The notes under the pieces: model-generated | Databases searched by the model: none | What the model saw: the letters and a program-made list of their open reading frames with translations, nothing else | Told to the model about the DNA's origin: nothing | Part shown: positions 17,100 to 26,548 of the stretch, one piece after another | Layout of the letters: every line of letters starts with the position of its first letter | How positions within the stretch are numbered: the stretch's first letter is position 1 | Source of the DNA: Telmatospirillum sp. | Lineage (GTDB): Bacteria; Pseudomonadota; Alphaproteobacteria; CACIAM-22H2 | NCBI GenBank assembly: GCA_020248985.1 | Contig: JADCGL010000015.1 | Coordinates: forward strand, 85,035-149,034 | DNA length: 64,000 bases | Direction of reading: 5' to 3' | Position numbers and translations under genes: made by a program

Positions 17100-18197
17100 C
17101 TACACGCGATTGCGGCGAAGTTGCGTCGAACGCGGCCGCTTGACGCGCGCCACGAAGGCGACCAACCCGCCGCCCGGCGGGCCCTGATGCTCGGCACCGC
17201 CCGACACGAACGCGAAAGGCACGCCCGTCGCCGCCACGATCGTGCCGGCCAGCGCCCCGCGCACGCGCCGGAAGGTGGGCTGCGAAGGATCGGCCGCGAG
17301 CCCAAGCGGCACGCCGCGTAAGTTTTCGTCGGCGGGCGGCCCGCCTTTGGCGATCGTCGCCACAAGACGCATTGCGTGCGCGCGCGACAATTGCGGGCGC
17401 GCATGCAAACCCAGATCGCCCAAGGCTGCGACGACCGCCGGCAAATCGACCCAATCGGCCATCGCTCGATGCGCGATGCGCAGATCGCCGGCCCAGGCTG
17501 TGCTGTGGCCGAGCGCGACGACCTCGAAGCACGGAAACTCCGCAGCGGACGACACAGCCACACGCGCACTCCAGCGCGTCATGTCGCGGTTGCGCCAAGC
17601 GCGCGCCGCCGTCGCAAGGCTGAACTCGCCGAGCGCCACGCAAGCGCCCAATGCGGTCGCCGCACGCGCGCGCGAGATCCCCTCGGCTCCTTCGCCAGCC
17701 GGCCCTTTGATCAGCACGAGATGCGTGTCGCGCGCATCAAGATTCGCTTCGCGCAGCGCCGCAACCACGCTGGCGGCCGCAGCCGAAATAAGCTGCGCGT
17801 CGCCCAGCATCGTTTCGGCGATCGGCTGCGAAACGTGATGTGCTATCGCCAAAGCCGGGCGCTTTGTTTTTTTGGCTGCGGCCATGCGGCGCGACAGCAC
17901 AACCATATGCGGTGCCGCCGATGCTTCGATGCCGCCCGACACCACGAACGCCACGCGGGCCGCCACGGCACCTGCGGAAATGCCCAAATGGCGCGCAAGA
18001 ATGCGCGTTGCCGCCGCCACGAATTTTTTGCGCGAGCGATCCTTGGGCCCGCCATCGCCCTGGGTCTTGGCGAGGATCGCCACAATGTCGGCCGCCGCCG
18101 GTTGCTTGGCCACCAAGGCTGCTTCCAGCGCGCTTAAATCGTCGAGCCGCGGCAAGACAAGGGTGCGCAGATCGGCTGCGCGGAATTCGGCTGTCAT
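17100..18197 (-). CDS. Ring-opening amidohydrolase (cyanuric acid hydrolase/barbiturase family)
   Basis: 365 residues, matching the AtzD/TrzD/barbiturase family length. The fold has three similar domains, each with a Lys-Ser pair, and all three are visible: Lys44 (ILAKTQGDG) with Ser87 (VVSGGIE), Lys164 (VLIKGPA) with Ser175 (GISRARAATALG), and Lys284 (IAKGGPP) with Ser332 (FVSGGAEHQGPPGGG). Family members open cyanuric acid, barbiturate or related cyclic imides; the substrate here is open. It diverges from a periplasmic binding-protein gene across 54 bases, suggesting uptake and breakdown of one ring compound. The PBP gene follows closely. Confidence 0.88.
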   Translation of the reverse strand: MTAEFRAADLRTLVLPRLDDLSALEAALVAKQPAAADIVAILAKTQGDGGPKDRSRKKFVAAATRILARHLGISAGAVAARVAFVVSGGIEASAAPHMVVLSRRMAAAKKTKRPALAIAHHVSQPIAETMLGDAQLISAAAASVVAALREANLDARDTHLVLIKGPAGEGAEGISRARAATALGACVALGEFSLATAARAWRNRDMTRWSARVAVSSAAEFPCFEVVALGHSTAWAGDLRIAHRAMADWVDLPAVVAALGDLGLHARPQLSRAHAMRLVATIAKGGPPADENLRGVPLGLAADPSQPTFRRVRGALAGTIVAATGVPFAFVSGGAEHQGPPGGGLVAFVARVKRPRSTQLRRNRV

Positions 18198-18251
18198 GGT
18201 TTTTGCACAGCGCGTCCGTAGAATTTTTGTGCCCAGCAACCGGAGAGCCCG

Positions 18252-19322
18252 ATGCCCGTATCGAAATCGATCCTAACTTCCGCCACCCCCCTCGCCAAGC
18301 CCTTGTCGCGGCGGCATGTTCTGCTGGCGGCGGGTGCGGCCGGTGTGGCGCTGGCAAGCCCGGCCGTGCATGCCCAAGCGCGCACGCCGATCCGCATCAC
18401 GCTGAATGCGCCGCGCGACGGCTCCAACGCTGCCTTCTTTTACGCCGCCGCCAAAGGCTATTTTGCCGAAGCGGGCGTGGAAGCGACCCTCGATCCGTCG
18501 CGCGGCGCCGGCGATTCGATCCAGCGCGTGGCCAGCGACACCTACGATTTCGGCTTCAGCGATTTCACGGTGCTCGTGCAGTTCGCCGCGCGCAATCCGG
18601 ACGTGACGCCGATGGCGATCGCCGCCCTCTACACGCGCTCGCCGATCTCGATCATCAGCCTCGCCAAAGCCGGCATTTCCGCACCCAAGGATCTCGAAGG
18701 CAAAAAGCTCGGCGCCCCTGCAACCGATGCGGGCTTCCTGCTGCTGCCCGCCTTCGTGCAGTCGACCGGCATCGACCGGTCGAAGATCCAGATCGAGACG
18801 ATCGATCTCACCTTGCGCGAAGCGGCCTTGGCGCAAGGGCGCGTCGATGCGGTGACGGGTTTCGATTCGACGACGCTGTTCAACTTGGCGCGCGTCGGCA
18901 TCCGCAAGGAAGACGTGCGCTTCCTCTATTTCTCGGACTACAAACTCGATTTCTATTCGAACGGCCTCATCGTCTCGCGCAAATTCCTGCGCGAGCGCGA
19001 GCCCTTGATCGCGGGCGTGGTCGCCGCCTTCGTCAAAGCCTGGCGCGAAACGGTTGCCAACCCGGCCGCGACGGTGGCGGCCCTTGCCGCAACCGACGCG
19101 CTCGTCGACGTGCCGCTCGAGGTCGAGCGCCTGACTTGGCTGCTGTCGCACCAGGTCGTCAACGAGGAGAGCAAGCGCCTGGGCATCGGCACGCTCGACC
19201 CCGCGCGTTTTGCCCGCGGCATCGACCAAGTCGCCGGTGCGATGGAACTGCCGCGCAAGCCCGCCGTGGCCGAGCTGTGGACCGACAAATACCTGCCGGC
19301 CCCTGCCGCCCGTCAGATTTAA
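18252..19322 (+). CDS. NMT1/THI5-type ABC substrate-binding protein with Tat signal
   Basis: 356 residues. A twin-arginine signal (SRRHVLLAAGAAG, Arg20-Arg21) ends near VHAQA. The mature part is a type II periplasmic binding fold of the NitT/TauT/NMT1 group (AAAKGYFAEAGVEATL, DFGFSDF, DLEGKKLGAP). Members bring pyrimidine-type or sulfonate compounds to ABC permeases. No permease is adjacent; the ATPase gene downstream is convergent and of another type. A GGAGAG site precedes the ATG. Its divergent neighbour is the ring-opening amidohydrolase. Confidence 0.88.
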   Translation: MPVSKSILTSATPLAKPLSRRHVLLAAGAAGVALASPAVHAQARTPIRITLNAPRDGSNAAFFYAAAKGYFAEAGVEATLDPSRGAGDSIQRVASDTYDFGFSDFTVLVQFAARNPDVTPMAIAALYTRSPISIISLAKAGISAPKDLEGKKLGAPATDAGFLLLPAFVQSTGIDRSKIQIETIDLTLREAALAQGRVDAVTGFDSTTLFNLARVGIRKEDVRFLYFSDYKLDFYSNGLIVSRKFLREREPLIAGVVAAFVKAWRETVANPAATVAALAATDALVDVPLEVERLTWLLSHQVVNEESKRLGIGTLDPARFARGIDQVAGAMELPRKPAVAELWTDKYLPAPAARQI

Positions 19323-19343
19323 GGCGGCAGGGTCCGTGCAGGC

Positions 19344-20408
<1,065 letters not shown>

Positions 20409-20564
20409 GTTTCGCTCCCTTTTGTGCCCGCCTGTCCCTGACGATCAGGCCGGGGGCGTTTGGGTTCGGCCGCAGTGTGCCCGCGATCCGCCCGACGCCT
20501 AGTACGAACTTTAGTCCGTTCTGCGGCTGGGCCGCAACGCAATAGCGCGCGCCCCAAACGCACA

Positions 20565-20596
20565 AAGGGCGCGGAGCATATTTGCCCCACGCCCTT
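20565..20596 (-). terminator. Possible hairpin terminator after hup
   Basis: AAGGGCG at 20565-20571 pairs with CGCCCTT at 20590-20596, 33 bases past the hup stop. On the transcribed strand a short T-containing run follows the stem but not a full U-tract. A second small hairpin (TGCGGC/GCCGCA) lies at 20522-20535. I see no gene in 20409-20629. Confidence 0.3.
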
Positions 20597-20629
20597 CGAT
20601 ATCGCGACAGTAAGTCCGCGAAGAAAGCC

Positions 20630-20920
20630 TTAGACGGCTTCCTTGAGGTCCTTGGCGGCGCGGAAAGCGATCTTCTTCGATGCCTTGATCTTGATCGCTT
20701 CGCCCGTCGCCGGGTTGCGGCCCATGCGCGCGGGGCGCTTGCGCACCTGGAAGATGCCGAGGCCCGGAATGCGGATCTTGGCGCCCTTCTTCAAGCTCTT
20801 GGTCAAAGCCGCGACGAACGCGTCGAGGACTTCCACAGCCTGCTTCTTGGGCATCTCGTGCTTCTCGGCGAGCTCGTAAGCGATCGCCTTCAGCGTCACA
20901 ACTTCTTGTTTCTCGGCCAT
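20630..20920 (-). CDS. hup: DNA-binding protein HU
   Basis: 96 residues. HU bends and compacts DNA as a dimer. The DNA-binding arm is present: RKRPARMGRNPATGEAIKI, with the intercalating proline in RNPATG, and the C-terminus is KIAFRAAKDLKEAV. The first nine residues are longer than in E. coli HU. A strong AAGAGGAGG ribosome-binding site just upstream fixes the ATG at 20920. The gene stands alone; lon, its common neighbour, is not present here. Confidence 0.95.
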   Translation of the reverse strand: MAEKQEVVTLKAIAYELAEKHEMPKKQAVEVLDAFVAALTKSLKKGAKIRIPGLGIFQVRKRPARMGRNPATGEAIKIKASKKIAFRAAKDLKEAV

Positions 20921-21265
20921 CTGCGGATAGGCCTCCTCTTAAGGGTTCTTGGTTGTCGAGGATCTTCGGCGTTGCGCGGGCTTTGAAAGCCGCGCGCGTG
21001 GCTTGAATCCCAGCTCCATGACGTCGCGCGTGCGGTCGGGGAGTGTCCCTTCTTGCGTTCGCGCCGCCGCCCGACCGATCGCCCCCCGTGTCGCAGAACA
21101 GCGACTCGAATGCGAATCGAACAAGCAAACGTAAGCCCGGTATGCCGTTTCGCCCGATTCTTGGCAAGCAGGAAAATTGCGGAAATGCTTATGGAATCGA
21201 CATTGCAGCGCTGCCGCCTTGCAACAAAGGTAGGTTTATCAGCAACTTCTTGGCGGCCGCACGCC
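20921..21265. other. Intergenic region upstream of hup
   Basis: About 345 bases without a gene I can support. It contains the hup ribosome-binding site at its left end and presumably the hup promoter. I find no clear -35/-10 pair, no tRNA and no strong hairpin. The frames that run through it on both strands have no family resemblance. Confidence 0.5.
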
Positions 21266-21592
21266 TCAACTTACGGGCCTCGCACAGCGCGTCCAGGTTT
21301 GCGCCGATGCCGTTCCTTGCGGGCGAAACAGCATTGCGTGCTCGCCCATCAAGCGCATTTCGATTTCGAGCCCCGCTTCCACTTCGCCCGCCGGCGCCTT
21401 GTAGCTGAAGCCGTGGCGCGTGTAATTGCCCTCGATGCGTGCACCGGCCGGTGTGGTCAGGCGCGGCCCGTCGATCATGAGGCGCCGCTGACCGACGGGC
21501 GCGCACCATTCGCCGTCAATTGAATCGGCAAAGGCCGGGGCCGCCCCGACAAGCGCCAATACTGCACCGCAAAAAATCGCCATTTTCCGCAT
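21266..21592 (-). CDS. Small exported protein of unknown function
   Basis: 108 residues. A signal peptide (KMAIFCGAVLALVGAAPAFA) is followed by about 88 mature residues with two cysteines (GEWC and TRCARPVS at the end) that could form a disulfide. The mature part looks beta-rich. The start DSIDGEWCAP resembles small periplasmic lipocalin-like or DUF-type proteins, but I cannot name a family. The ATG at 21592 is chosen because it begins the signal peptide. The gene lies downstream of the histidine phosphatase in the same direction, with a gap of about 60 bases. Confidence 0.72.
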   Translation of the reverse strand: MRKMAIFCGAVLALVGAAPAFADSIDGEWCAPVGQRRLMIDGPRLTTPAGARIEGNYTRHGFSYKAPAGEVEAGLEIEMRLMGEHAMLFRPQGTASAQTWTRCARPVS

Positions 21593-21654
21593 GAGGCCGC
21601 TCCCGCAGGTCCAGGGTTGGGGGCCGACATTGTCGGACTCGAAAGGCCGCTTGT

Positions 21655-22209
21655 CTAGAAAGTGCGCGTCGCAACTTCGCAGTTTTTGAACGCTACGCCC
21701 GTGAGCCGGTGAAGGAACGTGCCGTGGCCCACGACGGCGATTTCGTTTTCGGGGCGGGCCGCCAGCCATTGGCGGAACGCGGAAACGCGGCCCTGCAAAA
21801 GCGGCTCGGGCTCCTGCGCGATCGCGGTCGGGCGGGCGGGATCGTGGTGCCACCACGGATCGTCGAGATGGTCGAAGACGAGGTCCGGGAAGTCGGCCTT
21901 AAGGGCGGCCGGCGGCCGGCCAATATCCCCCGAATGCTCGCATTTTTCGCGATGCAGCGCTTCGACATGCCAGCGTGCGCCATGACCGACAAAGGCGTGC
22001 CGGGCGGTCTGGATCGCGCGCGTAAGCGGCGAGACGACGACGAGTTCGACGCCTGCCCAGCGCACGGGATCCGCAAGCGCTTGGGCTTGCGCGCGGCCAA
22101 GCTCGGTCAGATGCGGGTCGAAAATCATCGGATCGACGCGCAGAATCGAATCGAAGGCAGCGTTGAACGCGGATTGGCCGTGGCGGATGAGATGGACGAT
22201 TTTGGGCAT
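21655..22209 (-). CDS. Histidine phosphatase family protein
   Basis: 184 residues. The catalytic LIRHGQSAFN motif puts the phosphorylated histidine at about residue 9-10, and VGHGTFLHRLTG supplies the second histidine. It belongs to the phosphoglycerate mutase-like superfamily, most likely a phosphatase rather than a glycolytic mutase given its short length. Substrate unknown. The ATG at 22209 starts the core strand; the frame upstream overlaps no conserved sequence. It diverges from the pirin gene. Confidence 0.88.
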   Translation of the reverse strand: MPKIVHLIRHGQSAFNAAFDSILRVDPMIFDPHLTELGRAQAQALADPVRWAGVELVVVSPLTRAIQTARHAFVGHGARWHVEALHREKCEHSGDIGRPPAALKADFPDLVFDHLDDPWWHHDPARPTAIAQEPEPLLQGRVSAFRQWLAARPENEIAVVGHGTFLHRLTGVAFKNCEVATRTF

Positions 22210-22360
22210 GTGCGGTTCGATACGGCAAAGTGCCGCCCGGCGCAACGGTCAATGCCGGACAATTTCGCAGGATCGAACGCTGCGTTCAACGAGCCCCCCT
22301 TCTTTTTGCCGTGCAAAAGCCCCACATCTGTCTTTCATCACCCCAGAAGCGGATCGAGCG

Positions 22361-23212
22361 ATGACAGCCTCCGAACGACCAGCCTCCGAACGCAACGTCG
22401 AAAAAATCGTACGCGGACAAGCCACCAGCGACGGGGCCGGCGTCAAACTCACGCGCGTGATCGGCACAAACCGGCTGCCCGATCTCGACCCGTTTTTGAT
22501 GCTCGACGAATTCGGCTCGGACGATCCGCAAGCCTATCTCGCGGGTTTCCCCGACCATCCGCATCGCGGCTTCGAAACCGTGACCTACATGCTGGCGGGC
22601 CGCATGCGCCACGGCGACAACAAGGGCAACGTGGGCCTGCTCGAGCCCGGCTCGGTGCAATGGATGACTGCCGGGCGCGGCATCGTGCATTCGGAAATGC
22701 CCGAGCAGGAAGAAGGGCTCATGCGCGGCTTCCAACTGTGGGTCAATCTGCCCGCGCGCGACAAAATGTGCGCGCCGCGCTACCAGGACATACCGCCCGC
22801 CGCGATCCCAGTCTTCGAGCCCGGCGACGGCAACCGCATCAAGATCATTGCGGGCCGCTATGCCGGCATCGCCGGCCCGGTTTCGGCGGTCGCAACCGAG
22901 CCGCTCTATCTCGATGTGCACCTCGTCCCGCAGACCGAGCTTGCCATTCCCGTGGCTGCCGACCATTCGGGCTTCGTCTATGTCTACGAAGGCGTCGCGG
23001 TTGCAGGCGACAAGCCGCTCGCCAAAGGCGAACTCGGCGTTCTGGGCTCGGGCAACCGGCTTACGCTGCGGACCGGCGACGAGCCTGCACGACTGCTGGT
23101 CGTGGCCGGCAAGAGGCTCGGCGAGCCGGTGGCCAAGTACGGCCCCTTCGTGATGAACACGCAGGCCGAACTGCACCAAGCCGTCGCCGACTTCCGCGCG
23201 GGTCGGTTTTAG
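22361..23212 (+). CDS. Pirin-family bicupin protein
   Basis: 283 residues. The metal-binding pattern HPHRGFETVTYMLAGRMRH, followed by AGRGIVHSEMP, is the pirin N-terminal cupin. A degenerate second cupin follows. Bacterial pirins bind iron; some are quercetinases and others regulate redox proteins. The ATG at 22361 gives the right domain start. The stop overlaps the tail of the convergent ABC-F gene by 4 bases. Confidence 0.93.
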   Translation: MTASERPASERNVEKIVRGQATSDGAGVKLTRVIGTNRLPDLDPFLMLDEFGSDDPQAYLAGFPDHPHRGFETVTYMLAGRMRHGDNKGNVGLLEPGSVQWMTAGRGIVHSEMPEQEEGLMRGFQLWVNLPARDKMCAPRYQDIPPAAIPVFEPGDGNRIKIIAGRYAGIAGPVSAVATEPLYLDVHLVPQTELAIPVAADHSGFVYVYEGVAVAGDKPLAKGELGVLGSGNRLTLRTGDEPARLLVVAGKRLGEPVAKYGPFVMNTQAELHQAVADFRAGRF

Positions 23213-25026
23213 GTCGCTTCCTCGATTTCAGCGCGCAGCATCTCAAGCTCGAGCCATTCGTCTTCGGCCGCGACCAAGCTCGCTTGCGCGGCTTCGAGAT
23301 CGGCCGACACGCGCGCGAAGCCCGCCGCATCGCGCGCATACAGGCCCGCATCGGCGAGTGTGGCTTCGAGGAGTGCGATCTTGGCGCGCATTTCATCCAT
23401 GCGCTTGGGCAGGTTCTCGAGCGCGTGCTTCTGCTTGAAGCTGAGCTTGCGCTTGGCAGGCGCTGCGGCGGACGCGGCCGCCGGCGCCGCAGCGCGCTTC
23501 GCTTGTTTGGCCTGCGAGCCGGCGAGCGCTTCCACGCCGCGCCCGCGCTGGGCCACCATGTCGGAATAGCCGCCCGCATATTCCTGCCACACGCCCGCGC
23601 CTTCGGCGACGAGCGTCGACGTCGCCACGCGATCGAGAAAGTCGCGGTCGTGGCTGACCAACAGCACGGTGCCGGCATAGTCGGCCAAGAGCTCCTGCAA
23701 GAGATCGAGCGTTTCGATGTCGAGGTCGTTGGTCGGCTCGTCGAGCACCAGCAGGTTCGACGGTCTGGCGAAAGCGCGCGCCAACATCGCGCGTCCGCGT
23801 TCCCCGCCCGACAAAGCGGCCACGCGCGTGCGCGCCTGCTGCGGCAGAAACAGGAAGTCTTTGAGATAGGCGAGCACATGGCGCGTGCCGCCGCCCAGCG
23901 ACACGGTTTCGCCGTGCCCGCCGGTCAACGTGTCGGCGAGCGTGGCGTCGGGGTCGAGCGATTCGCGGCGCTGGTCCAGGGTCACCATCGCGAGACCCGT
24001 GCCGATTCGCGCTTCGCCCGTGTCGGGCGCCAAAGCGCCGGTCAAAAGATTAAGCAAGGTCGTCTTGCCGGCCCCGTTGGGGCCGACAATGCCCACACGG
24101 TCGCCGCGCAAGATGCGCACCGAAAAATCGGCCACGACTTTGCGCTGCCCGTAGCTTTTGGAAATCCCGTCGGCGGCAATCACAAGCGTGCCCGATCCAT
24201 CGGCGGCAAAACTCGACATTTTGAGCGTGCCGGGGACGGCCACGCGCGCGCGGCGCTGGGCGCGCAGGGCCTGCAGTTCGCCCACACGGCGCACATTGCG
24301 CTTGCGTCGCGCGGTCACGCCGTAGCGCAGCCAATCTTCCTCGCGCGCGATCTGGCGCGACAGCTTGTGCGCTTCGAGTTCTTCCTGCGCAAGGATCTCG
24401 TCGCGCCAAGCCTCGAAATGCGCAAAGCCGCGGCCCAAGCGCCGCGTGCGTCCGCGATCGAGCCACACCATGTCGCGCGACAGCGCTTCGAGAAATCGCC
24501 GGTCATGGCTGATCAGCACAAGCGCGCCGCGCGTCGATGCGAGTTCGCGCTCGAGCCAGGCGATGGCCGGCAGATCGAGATGGTTGGTCGGCTCGTCGAG
24601 CAGCAGAATGTCGGGCTCGGGCGCCAGCAAGCGCGCGAGGGCCGCGCGCCGCGCCTCCCCGCCCGACAGGCGCAGCGGGTCTTCCGCTCCGGTCAGCCCC
24701 AAGGATTCCAGCAGATAGCGCGCGCGATGGATATCGCCATCCGCCCCGAGCCCGGCCGTCGCATAGTCGAAAACCGTGGCAAAGCCGCTCAGATCGGGCT
24801 CCTGCGCCAAGTAGGCGCAGGTCGTGCCGGGCTGCAAGAAACGCGTACCGCTATCCGGCTCAAGCAAATCTGCCGCAATCTTGAGCAATGTCGACTTGCC
24901 GGACCCGTTGCGCCCGACCAACGCGAGCCGTTCGCCGGCACCAACCGCGAGTTCGGCGCCGTCGAGCAGGGCTGGCCCGCCAAAAGAGAGGCGAATGTCC
25001 TGTAAAATGAGCAGCGGCGACGCCAT
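23209..25026 (-). CDS. uup: ABC-F family ATPase (Uup-like)
   Basis: 605 residues with two nucleotide-binding domains and no membrane part. First: GRNGSGKSTLLKI, LSGGEARRAALARLL, DILLLDEPTNHLDL. Second: GPNGAGKTTLLNL, LSGGERGRAMLARAF, LLVLDEPTNDLDIETLDLL. A helical coiled-coil C-terminus (from about 525) rich in Lys and Glu fits Uup, which acts on the ribosome and branched DNA. The ATG at 25026 begins the first domain. Upstream is a 157-base divergent gap shared with the cyclic-nucleotide-domain gene. Confidence 0.9.
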   Translation of the reverse strand: MASPLLILQDIRLSFGGPALLDGAELAVGAGERLALVGRNGSGKSTLLKIAADLLEPDSGTRFLQPGTTCAYLAQEPDLSGFATVFDYATAGLGADGDIHRARYLLESLGLTGAEDPLRLSGGEARRAALARLLAPEPDILLLDEPTNHLDLPAIAWLERELASTRGALVLISHDRRFLEALSRDMVWLDRGRTRRLGRGFAHFEAWRDEILAQEELEAHKLSRQIAREEDWLRYGVTARRKRNVRRVGELQALRAQRRARVAVPGTLKMSSFAADGSGTLVIAADGISKSYGQRKVVADFSVRILRGDRVGIVGPNGAGKTTLLNLLTGALAPDTGEARIGTGLAMVTLDQRRESLDPDATLADTLTGGHGETVSLGGGTRHVLAYLKDFLFLPQQARTRVAALSGGERGRAMLARAFARPSNLLVLDEPTNDLDIETLDLLQELLADYAGTVLLVSHDRDFLDRVATSTLVAEGAGVWQEYAGGYSDMVAQRGRGVEALAGSQAKQAKRAAAPAAASAAAPAKRKLSFKQKHALENLPKRMDEMRAKIALLEATLADAGLYARDAAGFARVSADLEAAQASLVAAEDEWLELEMLRAEIEEAT

Positions 25027-25183
25027 CGCGAAAAGTCCGATTCCGGCCGAAAAAACCAAGGGGCGGAAGACTTAGCCCAAGTACCAGCTTGTTGCGACGG
25101 TTTCCGGATGTTAATTTTTTCGCAATATCTGCCCGTGCAGTATTGCGCATTGCCGAACATTCCGCACACCCGCCGAGCACCAG

Positions 25184-25891
25184 ATGCAAGAGCTTATCCG
25201 CAAATACCATTCGGGCGCCTACGTGTTTCGCGAAAACGAAGACGGCGACTACGCATTCATCGTGCGCACGGGCAAGATCCGCCTGTGCTGCCAGCGCGGC
25301 TACGACCTCAACACGCTCGAAGACCTGCACGAAGGCCGCCTCTTCGGCGAGCAGGCCTTCGCCGAGCGCACGCCGCGCCCCTCGGCGGCCGTGGCGATCG
25401 CCGAAAGCGAATGCTACGCGATCAATCGCCGCGAGTTTCTGGCGAAGCTGCAGCAGCTCGACGGCGAGCGCATGCGCGCCTTGCGCAATCTTCTGCTGTT
25501 CGTGGTGCGCGTGCCGATGTTCGATGCGCGCGGCGTGCGCGTGAAGCCGGAGCTCGCGACCGACATACTGAAGCAGATCGCCGCCTTGTGCGTGTCGGAT
25601 CTGGCTTTGTCGCTGACGCGCACCAAAGAGCCGCTGATCAACCTCGTGGCCGAGCAGCTGCGCTTCGAGGTCGAGCGGCGCTTGCCGCGCGAATTGCGCG
25701 CCGCACCCCCGCCGCCGCCGCCCTCCCCGCTGCGCGACAAGCTCATTGCCAAAAACGCCGCGCCGGCACAACGCGTTGCCGCAGCTCCCGCGCGGACGTC
25801 GGTTGCGCCGGCAACGCCGGTATCGGCCGCCAAACCGCCGGCAGCCAAGGGCACTGCGACCTATCCCAGCTTCGACATGCGCAAGGTCTAG
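25184..25891 (+). CDS. Cyclic nucleotide-binding-domain protein without HTH
   Basis: 235 residues. The N-terminal 100 residues form a CRP-like sensor domain with the phosphate-binding cassette FGEQAFAERTPRPSAAV (about 54-70). A helical region follows to about 170. Instead of a winged helix, the last 65 residues are a Pro/Ala-rich low-complexity tail that includes seven consecutive prolines. It is therefore probably not a DNA-binding regulator; it may bind cAMP or cGMP and act through protein contacts. The tail meets the end of the convergent flavoprotein gene. Confidence 0.78.
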   Translation: MQELIRKYHSGAYVFRENEDGDYAFIVRTGKIRLCCQRGYDLNTLEDLHEGRLFGEQAFAERTPRPSAAVAIAESECYAINRREFLAKLQQLDGERMRALRNLLLFVVRVPMFDARGVRVKPELATDILKQIAALCVSDLALSLTRTKEPLINLVAEQLRFEVERRLPRELRAAPPPPPPSPLRDKLIAKNAAPAQRVAAAPARTSVAPATPVSAAKPPAAKGTATYPSFDMRKV

Positions 25892-26472
25892 GGCGCGCGC
25901 CAGCGCGCTTCGCGGGCAGGGCCTTTTTGAGTGAATAGAAGCCGGCGATGGCCCTCGGCGCGCAGATAAAGCCATTCGATCGAAGCAATCGCCATCTCGA
26001 CGACGACGAAGCGCTCGAACGAAGCGGGCGATTCGGCCGAAAAAGCTGCATCGTCGGGCCCATCCAGGAACGTACCCGGCCCCGGTTCGATCGCGTAGGT
26101 TCGCCGTGCGCTAAGGCGTGCTGCCTGCCACGCAGCCTCGGCGGTCGCGTCGGCGCAATGCAGAACGGCATTCCCTTCCAGGCGCAGCTGCAGCTTGGCG
26201 TCGGCATCGTAGAAATGCAGTGCGGCACGCCCATCGGCCGCAAGCTCGTCGCATTTGGCCGAGCGAAGATCGCTGTGGAAGCGCACGCGCTCGCCGCTCG
26301 CATCGACCCCGCGCAGCACTACCGTGCGCGCGCGCGGAGCCCCATCGCGCCCGATCGTGGCAAGCGTGGGCGTGCGCCAAGCGTGGCGGCGGTCGGCGAC
26401 GGCGGCAGCAAGCCGGGCCTGAATGTCGGCGAAAATCGCGTCGGGATCGGCGAACGGGTCGGCTGACTGCAC
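25888..26472 (-). CDS. Pyridoxamine 5'-phosphate oxidase-like flavin protein
   Basis: About 194 residues of the split-barrel FMN-binding type: RTPTLATIGRDGAPRARTVVLR, then the phosphate-contacting RVRFHSDLRSAKCDEL and ALHFYDADAKLQLRLEG. It is shorter in the C-terminal region than true PdxH, so general FMN-dependent reductase or oxidase activity is the safer call. The GTG at 26472 is preferred because AGAGGA lies seven bases before it; a TTG at 26493 would add seven residues but lacks such a site. It diverges from the FAH-family gene. Confidence 0.78.
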   Translation of the reverse strand: MQSADPFADPDAIFADIQARLAAAVADRRHAWRTPTLATIGRDGAPRARTVVLRGVDASGERVRFHSDLRSAKCDELAADGRAALHFYDADAKLQLRLEGNAVLHCADATAEAAWQAARLSARRTYAIEPGPGTFLDGPDDAAFSAESPASFERFVVVEMAIASIEWLYLRAEGHRRLLFTQKGPAREARWRAP

Positions 26473-26548
26473 TGTCGGTTCCTCTAGCTTCAAACTTGCG
26501 CATGAGTATAACCATGCTGCACCACACGCGACATCGGGAGATCAAGCA

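Noticed and set aside
20985..21020. A stretch near hup with a T-loop-like TTGAATCCC, considered as a tRNA
   Set aside because: The acceptor stem, anticodon arm and the GTTCNA loop pattern do not fit on either strand.
21709..25005. A 1,098-codon open frame on the plus strand opposite the ABC-F gene and running through the pirin and phosphatase genes
   Set aside because: It is antisense or out of frame to genes with clear motifs, has no recognisable domain, and long open antisense frames are expected in GC-rich coding DNA.
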